From IMG/VR virus record IMGVR_UViG_3300005253_000487, positions 24,001 to 88,000 of that record: a DNA stretch of 64,000 bases; one strand, 5' to 3'. The DNA is from a virus. This document shows positions 35,205 to 44,700 of the stretch, piece after piece (the first letter of the stretch is position 1; every line of letters starts with the position of its first letter). Position numbers and translations under genes: made by a program. The notes beneath the pieces were generated by a model. It ran no database searches. It saw only the letters and a program-made list of their open reading frames with translations, and was not told the DNA's origin.

Positions 35205-35768
35205 TTATGTGACATCAAACATGTCTGGGACACTAGGTAGTCTGTCAAACAATTCATCTGGTGTGTAGTACTCCAGTAACAAGTCGAGGCGGATGATACC
35301 GAAACCCATCGTCTCATCACGATACGTAATGAGGCGGCCTAGTGTTGGACGGTATGCCCACAATGCTTCTGCCAGCCACGTGGGCATGATTGCTAGAACG
35401 GGGCGCACGTTTTGTCTGCAGATGAGGAGTGGGATAAACGTGTTGGAAAGCTTCGCTGCTTCCGCCTCCAACTTGCGCCACCAACCACGGATGTTCTGTG
35501 CGGGTTTCATGGTGTAGAGTTCCCACAGCAGATCGCCCTTTCGATGTTTGCATTCCACAATGAAGCGTCGACGGAACTTCTCCCCCTCAGGTCCATTAGG
35601 CGCAAGGTCTCCAGCTTGTCTCCACTCCTCACCTGCCGCCCACCCTCCACTTAGTCTTGTTGGGATGAGTTGCTTGGCATCCTCCCCATAGGTAAGCCAC
35701 TTGGATAGCTGACGCCCAATGAAATTCTCGAAGCGATTGCCTTTAGACTTGCCCCGTCCTGGTTTCAT
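35205..35768 (-). CDS. PD-(D/E)xK-type nuclease (187 aa)
   Basis: The N-terminus KGNRFENFIGRQLSKWL is followed by RLSGGWAAGE, AGDLAPN (likely catalytic Asp, residue ~53) and FIVECKHRKG (E-x-K, residues ~71-75), the D...ExK layout of restriction-type and resolvase-like nucleases; similar phage proteins are called Holliday junction resolvase or VRR-like. It probably acts on DNA during recombination or packaging. Start ATG overlaps a small upstream frame. Confidence 0.65.
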   Translation of the reverse strand: MKPGRGKSKGNRFENFIGRQLSKWLTYGEDAKQLIPTRLSGGWAAGEEWRQAGDLAPNGPEGEKFRRRFIVECKHRKGDLLWELYTMKPAQNIRGWWRKLEAEAAKLSNTFIPLLICRQNVRPVLAIMPTWLAEALWAYRPTLGRLITYRDETMGFGIIRLDLLLEYYTPDELFDRLPSVPDMFDVT

Positions 35769-35893
35769 ATCGTGTCCTTGTAACCACAGTCACAGAAGTC
35801 ACGGCCGCTTCCATTGTTCACGCCCATCAACTTCTCCCGCGTACCAGCGTGCCGTACACCAACGATGGGGCGGGTCGGCAAAGCATTCGCCAT
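35765..35893 (-). CDS. possible 42-residue protein
   Basis: A 42-codon frame in the 156-base space between the Nudix and nuclease genes ends with TGA overlapping the nuclease ATG (ATGA). It has a FCDCGYKDT C-x-C element near the end. Another frame of the same stretch also lacks stops (HRWCTARWYAGEV) but has no start codon, so the true coding frame is uncertain. Confidence 0.35.
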   Translation of the reverse strand: MANALPTRPIVGVRHAGTREKLMGVNNGSGRDFCDCGYKDTI

Positions 35894-35924
35894 AAACAAT
35901 GCCACCAAATCTTAATAATGGTTT

Positions 35925-36380
35925 TCACACTACCCCATCACTTTCACGTACGACGTAAGGCCACACGTTGCCAACAAGACCGTCTGGGCCTTGCAGCGCC
36001 ATGGGGATGAGCCAGCGGAGGTTGGGCATGATGGGCCAATTGTGCAGCACCTTGATAGGCGTCCAGAGTACCTGTTCGTCCGTCATGCTACGAATGTTGA
36101 CCTGAGCAAATGAACGGTAGAAGTGGACTACTCCTTGCGTCTCATGTCCTGTATCATGGATGGTGCAGAAATGTTCCCAGTCTATAACGTCTGCCTCGGC
36201 TTCCTCGCGGAACTCTCGGCGCATGGCTTCGAGTCCAGACTCCCCGGGTTCTATCTTCCCGCCTATACCGTTACGATGCCCTGCCTGCCACTCGGGATGG
36301 TTTTTGGTAATGAGAACAACCCGTGCGTCGTGTAACGGGCTGTCGAATAGGAAGCCGACGACGTACTCGATAGTCTTCAT
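35925..36380 (-). CDS. Nudix hydrolase (151 aa)
   Basis: A complete Nudix box, GGKIEPGESGLEAMRREFREE (given as GGKIEPGES and REFREEAEA, residues ~41-65), fits G-x5-E-x7-R-E-U-x-E-E-x-G-U except for Ala/Asp at the end. The enzyme would hydrolyse a nucleoside diphosphate linked to another group, such as dNTPs or modified nucleotides. Next to thyA and the modification genes it may clean the nucleotide pool. Stop and start overlap neighbours. Confidence 0.85.
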   Translation of the reverse strand: MKTIEYVVGFLFDSPLHDARVVLITKNHPEWQAGHRNGIGGKIEPGESGLEAMRREFREEAEADVIDWEHFCTIHDTGHETQGVVHFYRSFAQVNIRSMTDEQVLWTPIKVLHNWPIMPNLRWLIPMALQGPDGLVGNVWPYVVRESDGVV

Positions 36381-37285
36381 ACAGCAATGTCTGCCTTGAT
36401 GGGTGGGTGTGGATTGTAATTGTGCAGGATGATGTCCGTGGCTGTGAAGTCGTCAATCTGTTCCACGTTCACGTTCAGGGACACCTTGGGCAATTGCCTA
36501 CTTCCGCGCTCGATTTGTGTCTCCGCTTGTTCAAAATGATTGTGGTAGAGATGCACATCTCCGAATGAGATGGTCAATGTGTTAGCCTTCAGCCCTGTCA
36601 CACGCGCCACCATCATTGTTAGCAGTGCATAGCTGGCAATGTTGAAGGGGACACCGAGGAATACGTCGGCGCTCCGCATATACATATGGCAATTGAGGTA
36701 GACGGGGTGTGGTCCGCCAGCCTGATACGCGTCCGCGGCCTCTGGTGACACTAGCACTGCGGCCCTCATGCGTTCCTCTTCGTGTGCAACTCCAGGGGTT
36801 ACTTGGAATTGGAAGAGTAGATGGCAGGGTGGTAGACCCATCCGTGGGATGAGTGGAACGTTCCATGCATTGACAATGAGTCTGCGGGACCATGGATTGT
36901 TTTTGATCTCATCGATTACTTGTGCAAGTTGGTCAATGCCTTCTTGCCTCCCCACGGTGTAGTCAGGCCAATGCCTCCATTGATAACCGTAGACTGGTCC
37001 AACATTGCCAACATTGTCTGCCCACTCATCCCAAATACGGACGCCCTTGTCTTGTAGGGATGTGATGTTCTGCTCCCCGCGGATGAACCACAGCAACTCC
37101 TCGACGACGCCCTTCCACCAAACCTTCTTGGTGGTGAGGAGTGGGAAGTTGTTGCCAATGTGGGTGAGGTTTAACTGTTCGCCGAAGAGGGATCGGCGCC
37201 CGGTACCCGTGCGGTCGGGCATGTCGTAACCGCGACTCATGATCCGGCGGATAAGATAGAGGTATCCTTGGTCAGCATAATTCAT
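36377..37285 (-). CDS. thyA: thymidylate synthase (ThyA)
   Basis: The 302-residue protein makes dTMP from dUMP with methylene-tetrahydrofolate. Features: DRTGTGRRSLFG at the N-terminus (phosphate Arg), VEELLWFIRG with catalytic Glu, GPVYGYQWRHW, the active-site Cys in GLPPCHLLFQFQV, and VPFNIASYALL with the Asn that selects dUMP rather than dCMP, so a hydroxymethylase is less likely. There is a short insertion after the Cys loop (GVAHEEERMRAAV). It overlaps both neighbours by 4 bases. Confidence 0.92.
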   Translation of the reverse strand: MNYADQGYLYLIRRIMSRGYDMPDRTGTGRRSLFGEQLNLTHIGNNFPLLTTKKVWWKGVVEELLWFIRGEQNITSLQDKGVRIWDEWADNVGNVGPVYGYQWRHWPDYTVGRQEGIDQLAQVIDEIKNNPWSRRLIVNAWNVPLIPRMGLPPCHLLFQFQVTPGVAHEEERMRAAVLVSPEAADAYQAGGPHPVYLNCHMYMRSADVFLGVPFNIASYALLTMMVARVTGLKANTLTISFGDVHLYHNHFEQAETQIERGSRQLPKVSLNVNVEQIDDFTATDIILHNYNPHPPIKADIAV

Positions 37286-38439
37286 GATACGTCTTCCTTG
37301 AAATGTTGTCGTGTAGGATTAAATGTGCGTTTGAGGCGGGAGGTGCCGAAACGGGTTAGCACGTCATCCACTACTGTACCTCCCCATGTTGCAAACTCAT
37401 TTACCGTAATCTCTTCTTGACCTTGTTTGCCAAGTAATGTGGCATGGTGACCTGTAGTTGTCTCTTCATGTCCTTCCGTAGCAACAGCGATGATAGTAAA
37501 GTCTTGTGCCACGCTAAGGATGGGCTGCCTCTTGCCATGTAGTAGTACGTAGCCTTGCTCAGGGTCATGTAAGTGATCCCGCCGCCGCCCAAGTCTTTGT
37601 GGCACACCGTCTGCATATCCAATCCCAAGGACGGCGATGCGGACGCGTTGTTGTAGGTAGGGTGCGTGGTTGTAATAGCCTACCCACTCCCCCCCTTCTG
37701 CTTCGTGCACACTAACGACGCGAGCGTTGACAGACATAACAGGCCACGGTTTTGGAATCTCAGGGCTGGGCCGTCCGCCGTATAAAAACGAACCTGGGCG
37801 TACAAGGTTGCATTCCCGTAGCGCTGGAGCACGCCATACGCCCGCGCTGTTGGCGATGTGGAGGTAGTGGGGCAGTGGCTTGAGATGTTCTAGCGCTAAC
37901 TCGAAGTAAGAGGCTTGGTGTGTTGTGATGCCGTGGTTGCAATCCGCCGCCGCAAGATGAGTGAATGCCCCATCACAGTGTTGGGCAGCGCACACGGCCA
38001 ACTTCCGCTTGTCTTTCCAGTGGATGCCGTTGCGGTTAAGTCCGGTGTCAATCTCGATGTGGAACGGCAGTCCTTTGTGCCACACCATAGCAACCGCAGG
38101 GTCGTCTATTACAGCCCGGAGCTTCCAGTGTGCGTAGGTGTCTAGGTTGGCAGGGACGGCGGGTGTTAGGACGAGGATGGGATCGTGGACGTAATGCCGC
38201 AGTACAATCCCTTCGTCTAACGTTGCTACACCATAACCCCATACTGGGCCGAAGCTGTTGGAGAGTGCTCTGGCAACCTCCTGCGCGCCGCAGCCGTAGG
38301 CATCTGCTTTGACCATAACAAGGAGTTGTATGTCAACCTTCCCGCGCTCTTCTGCTACCGCGTGGAGTATCTTGGCGTTGGCAACAACGTTGCCTATGTC
38401 GATGGACACCCACGCCTGTGGCCATGCTTGGTGCATCAT
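37282..38439 (-). CDS. alr: alanine racemase-like PLP enzyme (385 aa)
   Basis: Fold type III racemase. The PLP lysine lies in VMVKADAYGCG (residues ~41-51); IEIDTGLNRNGI and LHIANSAG follow; WVGYYNHAPY has the position of the second catalytic Tyr; LGIGYADGVPQRLG is the conserved GYADG block. The usual R-x-C-M-D-Q segment reads SVAQDFT, with the Asp kept. Alr converts L- and D-Ala for peptidoglycan; relatives act on Ser, Lys or other amino acids. It is cotranslated with the sbnB-like gene (ATGA), so diaminopropionate is a possible substrate, by inference only. Confidence 0.8.
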   Translation of the reverse strand: MMHQAWPQAWVSIDIGNVVANAKILHAVAEERGKVDIQLLVMVKADAYGCGAQEVARALSNSFGPVWGYGVATLDEGIVLRHYVHDPILVLTPAVPANLDTYAHWKLRAVIDDPAVAMVWHKGLPFHIEIDTGLNRNGIHWKDKRKLAVCAAQHCDGAFTHLAAADCNHGITTHQASYFELALEHLKPLPHYLHIANSAGVWRAPALRECNLVRPGSFLYGGRPSPEIPKPWPVMSVNARVVSVHEAEGGEWVGYYNHAPYLQQRVRIAVLGIGYADGVPQRLGRRRDHLHDPEQGYVLLHGKRQPILSVAQDFTIIAVATEGHEETTTGHHATLLGKQGQEEITVNEFATWGGTVVDDVLTRFGTSRLKRTFNPTRQHFKEDVS

Positions 38440-39425
38440 AATCCGTGTCCGTGCAACAGTGCCTCCCGCTGTTCACGGAACTCTTGTTGGAACAAAGCAT
38501 ACCCAAGCCCAACATCCCACAGTGCTAGGCCCATGGGGTTCACGATGATGGGATATTTATACTGGAGCTTGGGGTTGACGTCAGAGAACTGTGTGACGTT
38601 GGGCGTGAGTGTTGTTTGCGCTTGCCACGCGTCGTGGTAAGGTGTGTGCTGCGACGCGGCGAATTCCAAATCGTCTACCACGATCCACTTGAACCGATTG
38701 AAGAACCCAGGCGTTACGTCCCGCAAGGATGTATTGATCCATAGGAAGGCATCGAACTTGACATCTGTGGGTACCCACTGTCCTGCGCCCGCAGTGGCAA
38801 GGGAAACAATGTTCGCTACATCTACAACCTCCTGCCACGTATCGAAACAATTGGCCTGTTGGCATTGTTCTACGAAGCGTTGCGCCCGTTCCTTATCGGG
38901 ATCGTAGACAAAGAGTTGCGTGTTAGGCCAAAGTTGGTTGATGTAATGTGCCTGCCACTCATGTACGCGCCCAGCTCCAATGAGTGCGATAGCCGGGGGA
39001 GGGACGCCTCGGCAGAATTCCAAGATGGTCATGATAGCAAAGCCCGCCGTGCGTGCATTGCTCAGGTCCGTGCCGTCGAAGACCAGCAGAGGTAATCCTG
39101 TGTGGGCGCAATTCAAAATCGTTATCGCTTGTCCACGGGGTAACCCACGGGAAGTGTTTGGTGGATGGGACGAAACCCACTTCGCACCGAACACTCCTTC
39201 GGGTTCATCTGGATGCCCAACCCACGCGGACATAGTGATGGCGCGTGAGAAGCCAAAGCCCCCGGTCGTTTCCGGGTGACTAAGGTAACCCTCTTCGCCG
39301 AGGCGCGCCTCACCCGTTCGCTGTAAGGCGAGGAGGAGTTCCATCTGCTTCACCATCCAATGGGCATCCCGCAGGTTGACATACTCCGGCGTCCCTGGGG
39401 CCATCGAAACCCATTTGACGTTCAT
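38436..39425 (-). CDS. SbnB-like dehydrogenase (ornithine cyclodeaminase family)
   Basis: The 329-residue protein belongs to the OCD/mu-crystallin family: FGAKWVSSHPPN with the substrate Lys, TGLPLLVFDGTDLSNARTAG (in parts: DGTDLSNARTAG), and the NAD-binding turn ALIGAGRVHEW (about residues 150-160) with VYDPD after it. Pairing with an SbnA-like synthase on the same operon points to N-(2-amino-2-carboxyethyl)-L-glutamate dehydrogenase, which releases L-2,3-diaminopropionate and 2-oxoglutarate. Ornithine cyclodeaminase itself is the main alternative. The stop overlaps alr. Confidence 0.75.
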   Translation of the reverse strand: MNVKWVSMAPGTPEYVNLRDAHWMVKQMELLLALQRTGEARLGEEGYLSHPETTGGFGFSRAITMSAWVGHPDEPEGVFGAKWVSSHPPNTSRGLPRGQAITILNCAHTGLPLLVFDGTDLSNARTAGFAIMTILEFCRGVPPPAIALIGAGRVHEWQAHYINQLWPNTQLFVYDPDKERAQRFVEQCQQANCFDTWQEVVDVANIVSLATAGAGQWVPTDVKFDAFLWINTSLRDVTPGFFNRFKWIVVDDLEFAASQHTPYHDAWQAQTTLTPNVTQFSDVNPKLQYKYPIIVNPMGLALWDVGLGYALFQQEFREQREALLHGHGL

Positions 39426-39442
39426 GGTCTATGCTCCGTGCG

Positions 39443-39661
39443 TCAATCCACCATTGCTGTGGCACACGCACGGGCTTCATCAATCTTCCCGCCGTCCATA
39501 TCATCCTCAGGCCTTCCGTGCAACTGACGCAGGTTGGCCCACAACTCAACTAAGGCTGGGGCATGTGGGTCGCGCGCGAGTAAGATGAACATGGGTTCAT
39601 CTGGTTCTGCTTTGTCGTAGCAGTCGTTTGGTGTGGGGTTATTCTTCGTTCCCATTATCAC
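39443..39661 (-). CDS. conserved small phage protein (72 aa)
   Basis: The pattern NPTPNDCYDKAEPDEPMFIL, ARDPHAPALVELWA and DEARACATAM is one I recall from many phage genomes, without function. It is acidic and probably helical at the end. It sits between sbnB-like and sbnA-like genes. Confidence 0.7.
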   Translation of the reverse strand: MIMGTKNNPTPNDCYDKAEPDEPMFILLARDPHAPALVELWANLRQLHGRPEDDMDGGKIDEARACATAMVD

Positions 39662-39867
39662 TGCCCCCAGGCAGTGGCATTTGCTGCAGAGCCACGTTCT
39701 GTATCATACCAGTCAGTGACAGCGCTTTGGGCAGCGTTGAGTGCGTTAAGTGCATCTGTCTGACGAGACCGTGCAAGGCTTGCCGTCTGCGCCGCTGCCT
39801 CATAGTCGCTCTGCGCGTCAACCAATTCGGCGGCGAGTGTGGCGATGGACTTCTTATCATCTGTCAT
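39658..39867 (-). CDS. small helical protein (69 aa)
   Basis: ATG 39867 overlaps the sbnA-like stop (ATGA). The product is one long Ala/Asp/Glu helix with a heptad pattern (IATLAAELVDAQSDYEAA), probably a coiled coil. Its TGA overlaps the next ATG. Function unknown. Confidence 0.6.
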   Translation of the reverse strand: MTDDKKSIATLAAELVDAQSDYEAAAQTASLARSRQTDALNALNAAQSAVTDWYDTERGSAANATAWGQ

Positions 39868-40874
39868 GGTGTTAACTCTGGAAAGCCTTTCTGCCGTAAC
39901 CAGGCAGGAGAATAGATAGTCTCCTCGTACATGCGTCCACCGTCTGGGAATAGTGCAATTACAATGTCTTGGGCAACGAAGTGGTGGGCCTTCTTGTGAA
40001 TGGCTGCCCACACGGCGCCACTAGATCCGCCCACGTAAAAATCTGCATGACGAAGACCGTAGCAGGCAGCAAACGCTTCGGCGTCTGACACAATCACGAC
40101 ATCATCGATGAGGGAGCGTTGTAGGTTGGGTGGTTGGTTGAGGCTGGAGCCGATGCCATTAAGGTTGCGTAGGCGGGCGGGGCGGCCAAAGATGGCGGAC
40201 CCTTCCGCGTCTACTGCCACGATGCGGAGTTCCTTAATAGGCAGTCTGCGGCAAAGGCGCCGCAATGCCCGGGCCGAGCCGGAGAGTGATCCACCTGTAG
40301 ATACGGAAGCGAAGTACCACAGTGTCGTATTGCTATGCAGATGCACATTCTTGTTAAGGTCCCGTACGATTTCAATTGCAATGGATTCGAAGGCTAGCGG
40401 GTTGAGGGGATTGCTATATTGATTAACCCAAAACCAATCCGGGTGCTCTTCACACAACGTTTCTACTTTCTTTAGGCGTGTTAGAAGATAGCCTCCCGTC
40501 TTGTCTATGGTTGTTACTTGTATAGTTGTAGCGCCCAACTGACGCATTTCAATACCATGACTTGGCGAGAGTTTTGGATCTGTCACTAAGATTACCCTGA
40601 GACCTAGTTGCCTTCCTACATACGCAAGCGCCACACCCATGTTACCCGATGTGGATTCTATCACCGTGCTTCCCACTCGGAGTTGTGCTTCGGTTAGGAT
40701 CTTGTAGGCGGAGCGTAGCTTCATGGACCCCATTTCATTATGCGATTCCAATTTAGCATACCAACGTCCTGTACCTGTTGCGGAACGTGGCATTGCAACG
40801 AGTGGGGTGTTGCCGACGCCTAAGCATTCCTCCGTACTGGCGCCGTCCTTGATGGTAACAGGGTGTAAGATCAT
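39864..40874 (-). CDS. SbnA-like PLP synthase (cysteine synthase family)
   Basis: The 336-residue fold type II PLP enzyme has the Schiff-base Lys in NEMGSMKLRSAYKI (residue ~52), the substrate loop ESTSGNMGVALA, the phosphate cup SVSTGGSLSG and the SbnA-like ending ALFPDGGRMYEETIYS. SbnA joins O-phospho-L-serine and L-glutamate to give ACEGA; SbnB then frees L-2,3-diaminopropionate. The neighbour on the same operon is SbnB-like, which supports this over plain cysteine synthase. It abuts the queC stop with no space. Confidence 0.75.
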   Translation of the reverse strand: MILHPVTIKDGASTEECLGVGNTPLVAMPRSATGTGRWYAKLESHNEMGSMKLRSAYKILTEAQLRVGSTVIESTSGNMGVALAYVGRQLGLRVILVTDPKLSPSHGIEMRQLGATTIQVTTIDKTGGYLLTRLKKVETLCEEHPDWFWVNQYSNPLNPLAFESIAIEIVRDLNKNVHLHSNTTLWYFASVSTGGSLSGSARALRRLCRRLPIKELRIVAVDAEGSAIFGRPARLRNLNGIGSSLNQPPNLQRSLIDDVVIVSDAEAFAACYGLRHADFYVGGSSGAVWAAIHKKAHHFVAQDIVIALFPDGGRMYEETIYSPAWLRQKGFPELTP

Positions 40875-41720
40875 TTAGCTAAGACCGCCTGTACGATAAT
40901 GAATACGACGTACATCGGGTGGGTTTAGGTACGGCGTCGGGTCAGGTATTTCTGCGAGGCGGTAAGCTAGCTGCCGCTCGTCGCAGTTATGACATACCCC
41001 ACACTGCTCTTCCAGCGCGTCGTGGCAGGACCAGGACAGGTGCAGTGGCAGCCCCAGGCGCGTGCCTTCCTTTACCACCTCGTCCTTGCCTAAGTGGCCG
41101 ATGGGAGACCACACAAGCCACGGGTCCGTTTTCCGTTCCATGGAGAAGCCCCAGTGGAATGCCTGTGTGATGGCCTCACGGAACTCAGGCAAGCAATCGC
41201 CCGCGTGGACCCACTTGTGGGGGGAGTAGGCAATCTCACGGCACCCGTGGCCGTAGCCTAGGATGGCCGCGTAGAGTAGGAAGATGATGTTACGCCCGGG
41301 TACGAAGTACCCTTCGGGGTCTTCGTCCTTGGTGGGAATGTGCCCGCCGCCTACAATGGACACACCCTTCACGTACTCTTTGTAGTCCGTGAGACGTCGA
41401 CGGATGAGAGTGATACGTTCCGGCGGGAAGTGGGCGATGCACTGTTGCGATCGTTTCCATTCAATCTCTGCCGTGTGTTGGTCGTAGTCGAAGAACACAC
41501 ACGTCACCACCTTCTCCGGGGACTTTTCCAGGAGTAGTCCTGCACTGACGAGTGAGTCCATGCCACCTGAGAATAACAGTATCGTGTCCATGCGCCTTAA
41601 TATCTCCTGGTGATGGTAGAGTTTCCACTTCGCTTCCATGTATTCGAAAAGCTCTTCGAGGCTGTCTTCGTTTACTTCATCTTCATACGATATGGGATAT
41701 TCCGTCTGCGCCTTGTTCAA
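40875..41720 (-). CDS. queC: 7-cyano-7-deazaguanine (preQ0) synthase QueC
   Basis: QueC uses ATP and ammonia to turn carboxy-deazaguanine into preQ0. The N-type PP-loop is LLFSGGMDSLV (residues ~48-58), followed by FVPGRNIIFLLYAA and the zinc site SWSCHDALEEQCGVCHNCDE (four Cys). The TTG at 41720 gives a 43-residue acidic extension that overlaps the Mre11-Rad50 end; ATG codons at 41639 and 41591 (AGGAGA upstream) are alternatives giving the usual length of about 237. It is not fused to a Gat domain, so conversion to an archaeosine-like base is not implied. Confidence 0.9.
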   Translation of the reverse strand: MNKAQTEYPISYEDEVNEDSLEELFEYMEAKWKLYHHQEILRRMDTILLFSGGMDSLVSAGLLLEKSPEKVVTCVFFDYDQHTAEIEWKRSQQCIAHFPPERITLIRRRLTDYKEYVKGVSIVGGGHIPTKDEDPEGYFVPGRNIIFLLYAAILGYGHGCREIAYSPHKWVHAGDCLPEFREAITQAFHWGFSMERKTDPWLVWSPIGHLGKDEVVKEGTRLGLPLHLSWSCHDALEEQCGVCHNCDERQLAYRLAEIPDPTPYLNPPDVRRIHYRTGGLS

Positions 41721-44700
41721 CTTGAATGATCTCTGGCACCATGGCCTGTAAATGTGTGTCGTGTGTTATTACAAAGATAGTCGGGATCTGTTCCACTACC
41801 TGGCCTAGTGCAGCAACTAATCCTTCTGCCCCACTCGCATCGAGGAAGCTGAACACCTCATCCAGAATAAGTAGACCCAACACCCCGCGCACGCCCATCC
41901 ACTGTGCAACGGACTGGGTGAGGACAAGCATGATGCCTATGTCAACGCGTCTACGCTGTCCGCCGGACAGAGAGTTGTAGGGTACAGGCTTGCCATGCGC
42001 ATACACAACGAACTTGGTCTTCTCACGTAGCTCTCCACCCCGTGTCGTAGAGAGGGTGCTGAACTGAACGTCGTAGATGCCCTGTGTTAGCAGCGGGAAA
42101 ATATCTGCACGGCTGGCATTGAAACGCGTTGCGACTTCTTCGACCAGGAGCGACTGGAGTCCTTGCTTGGAGAAGCCCACGCGCCAGTACTCGTACATCG
42201 CAATCGTAACTTCGATCTCTTCTAAGGCAACGGCGGCGAGTGCGATTTCTTGTGCCGCGGTGCCCGCCGCTTGGCGTGTTGCTTGCATGAGGGCAGTGTG
42301 GGGATTCTGTTCTGCGTGATAACGATTCAGTGTTGCTTGTGCTTCATCAATAGCTACAGCTCTTGCCGCGTGCCGTTCTTCTATTGCTTGTCGTACAAGG
42401 TCTACGCGTGCAAGCTGCTTCTGTTGGAAGGCGCGCAACTCCAATTCTTGTTGGTAGTCCACACGCTCTGCCAACAAGCTCTTTGGAATAGTGGCGTCCG
42501 TAGTGTGGGTAATCTCCGCGGAAGTGATTGCTACTTCTTGCACGAGTTCCGCTGTACGATGTAGGCGCGCAAGGAGTGTCCGGCGTTCTTGGAGCGCGGT
42601 CGCTGACTTAGCGAATGTCTCTTCTGCTACTTGGTGACGTGCGGACACGCCATCTAACTCAGCTTCGTGTGCTGCACACTGCGCCTTAGCTTCGTCCAAT
42701 TGCTTACGTAAGGGTGCGAGGCATTGTTCGCGGTGTGCGTCCGTTACAGGTTGTTGGCACGTTGGACACACCCCTGCTAGCAATGCTGCTTCCGCTTCCG
42801 CAAGCTGCCCTGATAAGTTGAGCGTCGTTGGCCTCCAATGCCCGAGCGTGGATTCGAGTGTGGATTGCGCAACGCGTAAGTCTGTACGGTCTTGATTGTC
42901 CTGGGTGTGTTGTTCCTCTAGCCCTGTGAGGCGTTGTTGGTGTTGTGGGAGTTTGGTGACCGCCTGTTGCGCAGAGGTTAAGGAAGGGAAACCCGCGCCC
43001 GCTGAAATGCTTTGGGTGTGCAACTTACTTACCAACGCCTCAAGCTTCTGTTGGTGTTCCGCTAACAAGGCTGTCCGCACGCGTTCCGTTATTGCATCAC
43101 GCTCCGTTGCCTGTCGAGTGGTGTAATGGTCTACAAGAGCTGCGGCGCTAGCGCCAATGTGGATGTGGCGTGCCGCTTCGTGTTCAGACACTAGGATGTT
43201 GGTAGCGAGCAGATCCTCCAGCTGAACTTCGCTGTGTTTAATCCACTGCGCTAACGTCTGTTCCCAAGCGTCTGATGCTCTTTGGTGTGCTTCCGTCTCA
43301 CGTTCTGCTTCGTCTTGCTGCTTCACTAACATCTCGGCACGCGTGTCCCACCGCACGCGCTCCATGTCCTGCTTAGACACCTCAGCTTGTGCAGCACTAG
43401 ACGCGTCTTGGTAACCGTTGAGTCCAATCAAGTCCGACAGCACATCCTTACGCTGCCCATCCGTGGCGGAAGAGAAGAGCAAGAGTTTCTCTTGTGAGAA
43501 GTAGGCAAGGTTCTGGAAGATCTCCGGGGTGATGCCTAAGTAATGGCCCAACAAAGTTGTCATCTCCGTAACGGATGTTGCTTCCCATGCTACGCCCGCA
43601 GAGGTAACTTCGAGGGTGTGTCCATCGGGCCCACGCCGTCTCCACACATGTAATAAGTCTTCGCCATCTGTGAAGTCTGCGGACACTTCACACGTCTTCG
43701 TACCCCAACGAATGACATCTTCAGCTGCTAGGTCTTTGGTAGTGCGCCCAAAGAGTAACCAGTACAGCGGCTCTCCGATAAGGGAACTCTTGCCCGCACC
43801 ATTGGATGTGAAGTCTCGCCCGCGTCCTTGGATGAGGCGGACGCCCTGATGGATTGTAATGTTCTCTCGTTCAAAGCAACAAAAGTTATAGAGGCGGAGT
43901 TGCGTGAGGCGGACGTCTCGTAACTGTGTTGGGTCCTGCATTACCAACAACTCACGGCCTGCGGTAAGGTAGACAGCGTTGTCTGCGCCCTTCGGAGGCG
44001 CTTGCGTAGACAACCACACCTGCAAGATCTGATCTACCTCTGTCACGCCCCGCAACAGGTCACGGTGCTTAACGGTTGTGGGTGTGGGTGCAACAGCGAT
44101 GACCCCATCCGGGAGCACTGCGCCCTTGGGCATGGAACGGATGCGATAGAAGTGTCCGTCGTTCTTGCCAATATCTGCAGGTGTGTCCACGGTGAGGAAC
44201 TGTGGAGAGCCTCCGGACACAAACTCCAGGTCTGGATCTATAGCAGCACCGCAGTCACAACCCCCGCCTAGTCCCATTGCACAGTCGTCCGAATGATCTT
44301 CCTCAGGTAGTGTTATGACCCACCACCCGTGGTCTCCGGTGTCTCCAAAGTTATGATGCTCCGGGGATCCTGGAATGAGAATGCCTTGCCCTAACGGTGC
44401 GTCAATTTCTTGTAGGTGGTGGACGTGTCCAACAATGGACAGCCTGTGCCTAGCGAGAAGTTCTTGTGGATCCAAATCACCTTCGAGTTCAAAGTTAGTG
44501 GCGGTTGTGGAACCGCGGACCGTTTGGTGATAGATGCCCACATCTGCTGGAGGTGGGAATATTAGTGACTTGGTATGGGGTTGATAACCCGCACCTGCAA
44601 ATGTTAGTCCACCTGCTTCTACTTTGGGTATGACAGTAGGATCCAATACCGTCATGGGAACAGCGTGCGCGAGGGCAGCGAAGACGGTCTGGTCGATTGT

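Noticed and set aside
35205-35768. Calling the nuclease a RusA or RuvC resolvase
   Set aside because: Only the D...ExK layout is seen; RusA and RuvC active-site patterns are absent.
36377-37285. dCMP or dUMP hydroxymethylase instead of thymidylate synthase
   Set aside because: The substrate-selecting position in VPFNIASYA is Asn, as in ThyA; a dUMP hydroxymethylase cannot be fully ruled out by sequence but nothing supports it.
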